DNA from: DASWIG01 sp965371445
Lineage (GTDB): Bacteria; Acidobacteriota; Thermoanaerobaculia; Multivoradales; J023
Reading direction: 5' to 3'
NCBI GenBank assembly: GCA_965371445.1
Contig: CBDUYN010000288.1
Location: forward strand, 1 to 7,873
Length of the DNA: 7,873 nt
The notes below the pieces were generated by a model, which was given only the letters and a program-made list of their open reading frames with translations, made no database searches and was not told the DNA's origin. The position numbers were made by a program, and so were the translations under genes. Of this stretch, positions 5,796 to 7,873 are shown piece by piece; position 1 is the stretch's first letter, and the number at the start of each line of letters is the position of its first letter.

Positions 5796-7754
5796 GCACA
5801 CAAGCCGAAAGCCGACGCTGAGGAAGCGGAGCGACGCCGGATCCCTGAGCCGGACGGCGGCCCGGAGGTTCACTGCCGGGAGGCTCCAGGCGCCGCCCCG
5901 AAGCACCCGGAGAAGATCTTCACCCTCACCGTCCAGGAAGGGATCCAGCGGTTCGTTTTCGCCGCGCTTGGCATACGCCTTCTCATCCCAGGCGTCGTGA
6001 CACCACTCCCAGACGTTTCCAGCCTGGTCCAGATTTCCGAACGGTCCCTTGCCATCCGGGAAGGACCCAACCAGTGCGGGTTTGTCCTTCTTCCAATCCT
6101 GGCCGAAGCAGGCCCGTGAGTCGTCGGGCTCAGCGTCTCCCCACGGATACTCGCGGCTCTCGGGACCCCGCGCCGCGAACTCCCACTGCGCCTCGGTCGG
6201 CAAGCCGACCTCAAGGCCGCTCTTCCCGCCCAGCCATCGGCAGAACGCCTGAGCGTCGTGCCAGTTGACGCTGACCACCGGCTGTTCCGGCGTCGAGAAG
6301 CGCCGGTCGCGCCAGGTCGGCGGCTCCTCATGCCCGGTCTCCGCCAGGAAGAGCGTGTACTGCCGGTTGGTGACCGGCGTCTCGGCAAGCCAGAACGGAG
6401 AAATCCGGACATCGTGGATCGGTTCGCCAGCGTAGACGGCACGGCTTCCCATCTTGAATTGGTCGCCGGGAATCCAGAGGAAGCGCGTCTCGGTCAAGGG
6501 CTCCGTGAACGCACGGCCGACGACGGTTGCCGCGTCGACCGCCTTGGCCGCGACGATTCCGGCAAGCCTTTCGAGCCCGTTCCACGCCTCGTCGAGGACC
6601 AGCCAGGGCTCGAACCCCATCTCTTCCGGCGCCTCCGTCGCTTCGAATCCCGGCAACCGGACGGGAACGAGCTCACACTCCCGGCGCCGGAAGAGCCGGA
6701 TCCAGCTCCGCAGGCTCGCCTCCTCCCAGGGACGCCGCGCCCCGACGACGACGGCCACCTGTCCGGTCCCAGCGAGCACCTCCTCGTCGACGTCGTCGTC
6801 GCCGTCCACCGGCAGCGTCCTCACGCGGAGCGCGCGGCGCTCCAGTCGTTCGCGAAGCTCGGCGGCGCCGTCCCCGTCGTCGTCATGGTGGATCACGAAG
6901 ACGTCACAACGTTCCTCCGTCGTCCTCGTACGCTCCATCTCCTCCGCGATCTGGACGGCCAGCGCCCGGACGGTCCCGTCGTCGCTCGTCCGGAGCGCCT
7001 CGACCCGGGCCTTGAGCTCGGGATCGCGCCGGTCCCGCACCAGCCGCAGGACGGCGGCCTGCCTTGCCGCGTCGCGCTCGGGCGCGAGCCATTCGAGGAA
7101 CGGCTCCAGCTCCACCTCCGGCGCCTCGTCGACGCAGGCGCGGACGACGTCGGCCCGTTCGAGGAGCGTCGCGGAGGCGAGCAGGCGTTTCATGAACGGG
7201 GTGAAGAGCCGTCGTCCCGGGAGCCCGATGGCGAGGAGCAGGACCTCCTGCCACCAGGGATCGCCGCAGCGCTCGCAAAGCTCGCCGAGCAGCTCGTCGC
7301 CGACGCTGGCCACCTGGAGCGCGGCCAGGTACTCCTGGACCCCGAGGTGCAGGAAGCCGTAACGCCGCGGCGCGAGCTCTTCGAGGACCCCGGCCTCGCG
7401 GTGCAGCCAGCGCAGCACCTGGAAAGCCGACTCCTGTCGTCCGAGCTGTTGCAGGCGTTCTTCGAGGTGGAGGAGCAGCTCCGGCTTCGAGAGGTCGTCG
7501 CGGCGTTCGGCGCGGTGGAGCTCCCAGGCCAGGGTGCGCAGCAGCGCAAGGGCGGTGTCGGCGTCGAGCGGCGGCTCCCAGGCGTCGCTGGCGGTGCGCT
7601 TCGAACGGCTCCACTGGCTGAGCAGGACCCGCAGGCACTGCTCGTAAAAAGCCACCCGCAGCCGGACGTCGCCGCCGCCGACGCCGACGAGGCTCAACCC
7701 GCGGTGGCGTTCGTGGGCCCAGTCGGCGTAGCGCCCGAGATCGGCCTCACTCAT
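5778..7754 (-). CDS. TIR-FGE STAND-family protein lacking its NACHT core
   Basis: The 658-residue product starts with a pre-NACHT linker (RYADWAHERHRGLSLVGVGG, 8-27). It then jumps at about residue 33 to a post-NACHT helical region: RVAFYEQCLRVLLSQW (33-48), ALAWELHR (74-81), YGFLHLGVQEYLAAL (132-146) and WWQEVLLLAIG (167-177). HEAT-like helices (about 210-273) and a TIR-like domain (about 283-400) follow: CDVFVIHH (283-290), PWEEASLRSW (342-351), ELVPVRLPG (361-369). Last is an FGE-sulfatase/SUMF1-type C-lectin-fold domain (about 424-653): MGSRAVYAGEPIHDV, ETPVTNRQY, GLPTEAQWEFAARG, GNVWEWCHD, LRGGAW, VGFRLVC. No P-loop or Walker B is present. The ATG at 7754 has no clear Shine-Dalgarno, and in-frame stops lie just upstream. 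In related proteins TIR cleaves NAD+ and the FGE part is a ligand-binding sensor. This copy is probably an internally deleted, non-ATPase derivative. TIR activity is doubtful. Confidence 0.88.
   Translation of the reverse strand: MSEADLGRYADWAHERHRGLSLVGVGGGDVRLRVAFYEQCLRVLLSQWSRSKRTASDAWEPPLDADTALALLRTLAWELHRAERRDDLSKPELLLHLEERLQQLGRQESAFQVLRWLHREAGVLEELAPRRYGFLHLGVQEYLAALQVASVGDELLGELCERCGDPWWQEVLLLAIGLPGRRLFTPFMKRLLASATLLERADVVRACVDEAPEVELEPFLEWLAPERDAARQAAVLRLVRDRRDPELKARVEALRTSDDGTVRALAVQIAEEMERTRTTEERCDVFVIHHDDDGDGAAELRERLERRALRVRTLPVDGDDDVDEEVLAGTGQVAVVVGARRPWEEASLRSWIRLFRRRECELVPVRLPGFEATEAPEEMGFEPWLVLDEAWNGLERLAGIVAAKAVDAATVVGRAFTEPLTETRFLWIPGDQFKMGSRAVYAGEPIHDVRISPFWLAETPVTNRQYTLFLAETGHEEPPTWRDRRFSTPEQPVVSVNWHDAQAFCRWLGGKSGLEVGLPTEAQWEFAARGPESREYPWGDAEPDDSRACFGQDWKKDKPALVGSFPDGKGPFGNLDQAGNVWEWCHDAWDEKAYAKRGENEPLDPFLDGEGEDLLRVLRGGAWSLPAVNLRAAVRLRDPASLRFLSVGFRLVCRSREP
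5796..5897 (-). repeat. DGR-like variable repeat at 3' end of FGE gene
   Basis: These codons specify residues 620-653, from GGAW to VGFRLVC, exactly where DGR variable repeats lie in C-lectin/FGE targets. Codons at the expected variable sites end in C or could come from A-containing codons: AGC, CTC after Trp623; GTC, CTC, GAT in the middle; CTC, TTC, CTC, AGC before VGFRLV. Against the left copy (4552-4617) there are 15 differences in 66 aligned bases. Thirteen are at first or second codon positions: GAC/GTC, TAC/CTC, TGG/AGG, TTT/GAT, CCG/TCG, TCC/CTC, AGC/TTC, GGC/CTC (left/right). Only two are synonymous third-position C/T changes. Template codons AAC, AAT, AGG and ACG would explain all 13. 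Confidence 0.72.
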
Positions 7755-7873
7755 AGAGCGCCGCCGCTCGGTGCGCTAGGATTCCAGACATCTTCACAGA
7801 TGGGTCAAATACGCAGCAGCTCCTTCCGGGAGGCGGCTCACTGGGCTACCTTAGGACTCGACCCCGGTGCGGC
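7755..7873 (-). promoter_or_regulatory. Upstream region of TIR-FGE gene, weak promoter
   Basis: On the minus strand TTGACC (plus-strand 7803-7808) is a fair -35 match, but no good -10 follows at the right distance. A small dyad, CATCT/AGATG (7789-7793 and 7798-7802), lies between it and the start. The gene's frame is closed by TAG at 7776-7778 and TGA at 7794-7796, so no NACHT coding continues upstream here. Confidence 0.25.

Noticed and set aside
5868..5870. A DGR template repeat inside the window
   Set aside because: No run of AAC/AAT codons matching the VR framework was found on either strand; a single AAC codon in the right copy is not a template.
6454..7362. Plus-strand open frame of 302 codons
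   Set aside because: Ser/Arg/Thr-rich low-complexity translation opposite the TIR-FGE gene; a shadow frame.

Overview
The window is high-GC bacterial DNA, with G or C at most third codon positions. It has three parts: a minor-pilin operon at the left, a large STAND-NTPase gene in the middle, and a second, opposing STAND-family gene at the right. A repeat-rich intergenic zone lies between the two large genes. The mix of minor pilins and NACHT proteins with formylglycine-generating-enzyme-like (FGE) C-termini would suit an Acidobacteriota-like or other high-GC environmental Gram-negative bacterium. That placement is inference only; no marker gene is present.

Left (1-1480, minus strand): three overlapping genes encode PilV-like, PilW-like and PilX-like prepilins. 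The overlaps are ATGA at 1073-1076 and GTGA at 531-534. The operon ends at 94, and bases 20-74 hold two perfect hairpins.

Middle (1614-4651, plus strand): a small charged helical protein is followed 17 nt later by an 880-residue protein with an N-terminal SIR2-type NADase domain and a NACHT NTPase domain. This is the layout of SIR2-STAND antiphage proteins (Avs5-like, bacterial NLR-like). Its last ~33 codons are read out of frame through a leftover FGE-domain 3' end, so the gene appears to have lost its C-terminal FGE domain.

Right (5778-7754, minus strand): a 658-residue protein has a short pre-NACHT linker, then post-NACHT helical and HEAT-like segments, a TIR-like domain and a C-terminal FGE domain. 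The NACHT ATPase core (P-loop and Walker B) is absent, apparently removed by an in-frame deletion near residue 33.

Centre (4552-5861): the two large genes end tail to tail in an inverted duplication. It comprises the last ~22 codons of an FGE domain, the stop, a short direct-repeat and pyrimidine tract, a CCAGGGC hairpin and TTGTC-type repeats. Over the 22 codons, 13 of 15 differences fall at first or second codon positions, in 8 codons that could all derive from adenine-containing template codons (AAC, AAT, AGG, ACG). The flanking bases, including synonymous sites, are nearly identical. This is the signature of variable repeats (VRs) of a diversity-generating retroelement (DGR). No reverse transcriptase, template repeat or Avd gene is in the window, so a DGR elsewhere in the genome would have to act in trans. 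Between the two VR tails sits a DUF559 endonuclease-like gene bounded by 77-bp inverted repeats (75/77 identical), which looks like a small mobile cassette.

Taken together, the window looks like part of a family of modular NAD-cleaving STAND immune proteins (SIR2 in one, TIR in the other) that share a DGR-diversified FGE sensor end. Both local members are damaged in complementary ways: one lacks the sensor, the other lacks the ATPase.
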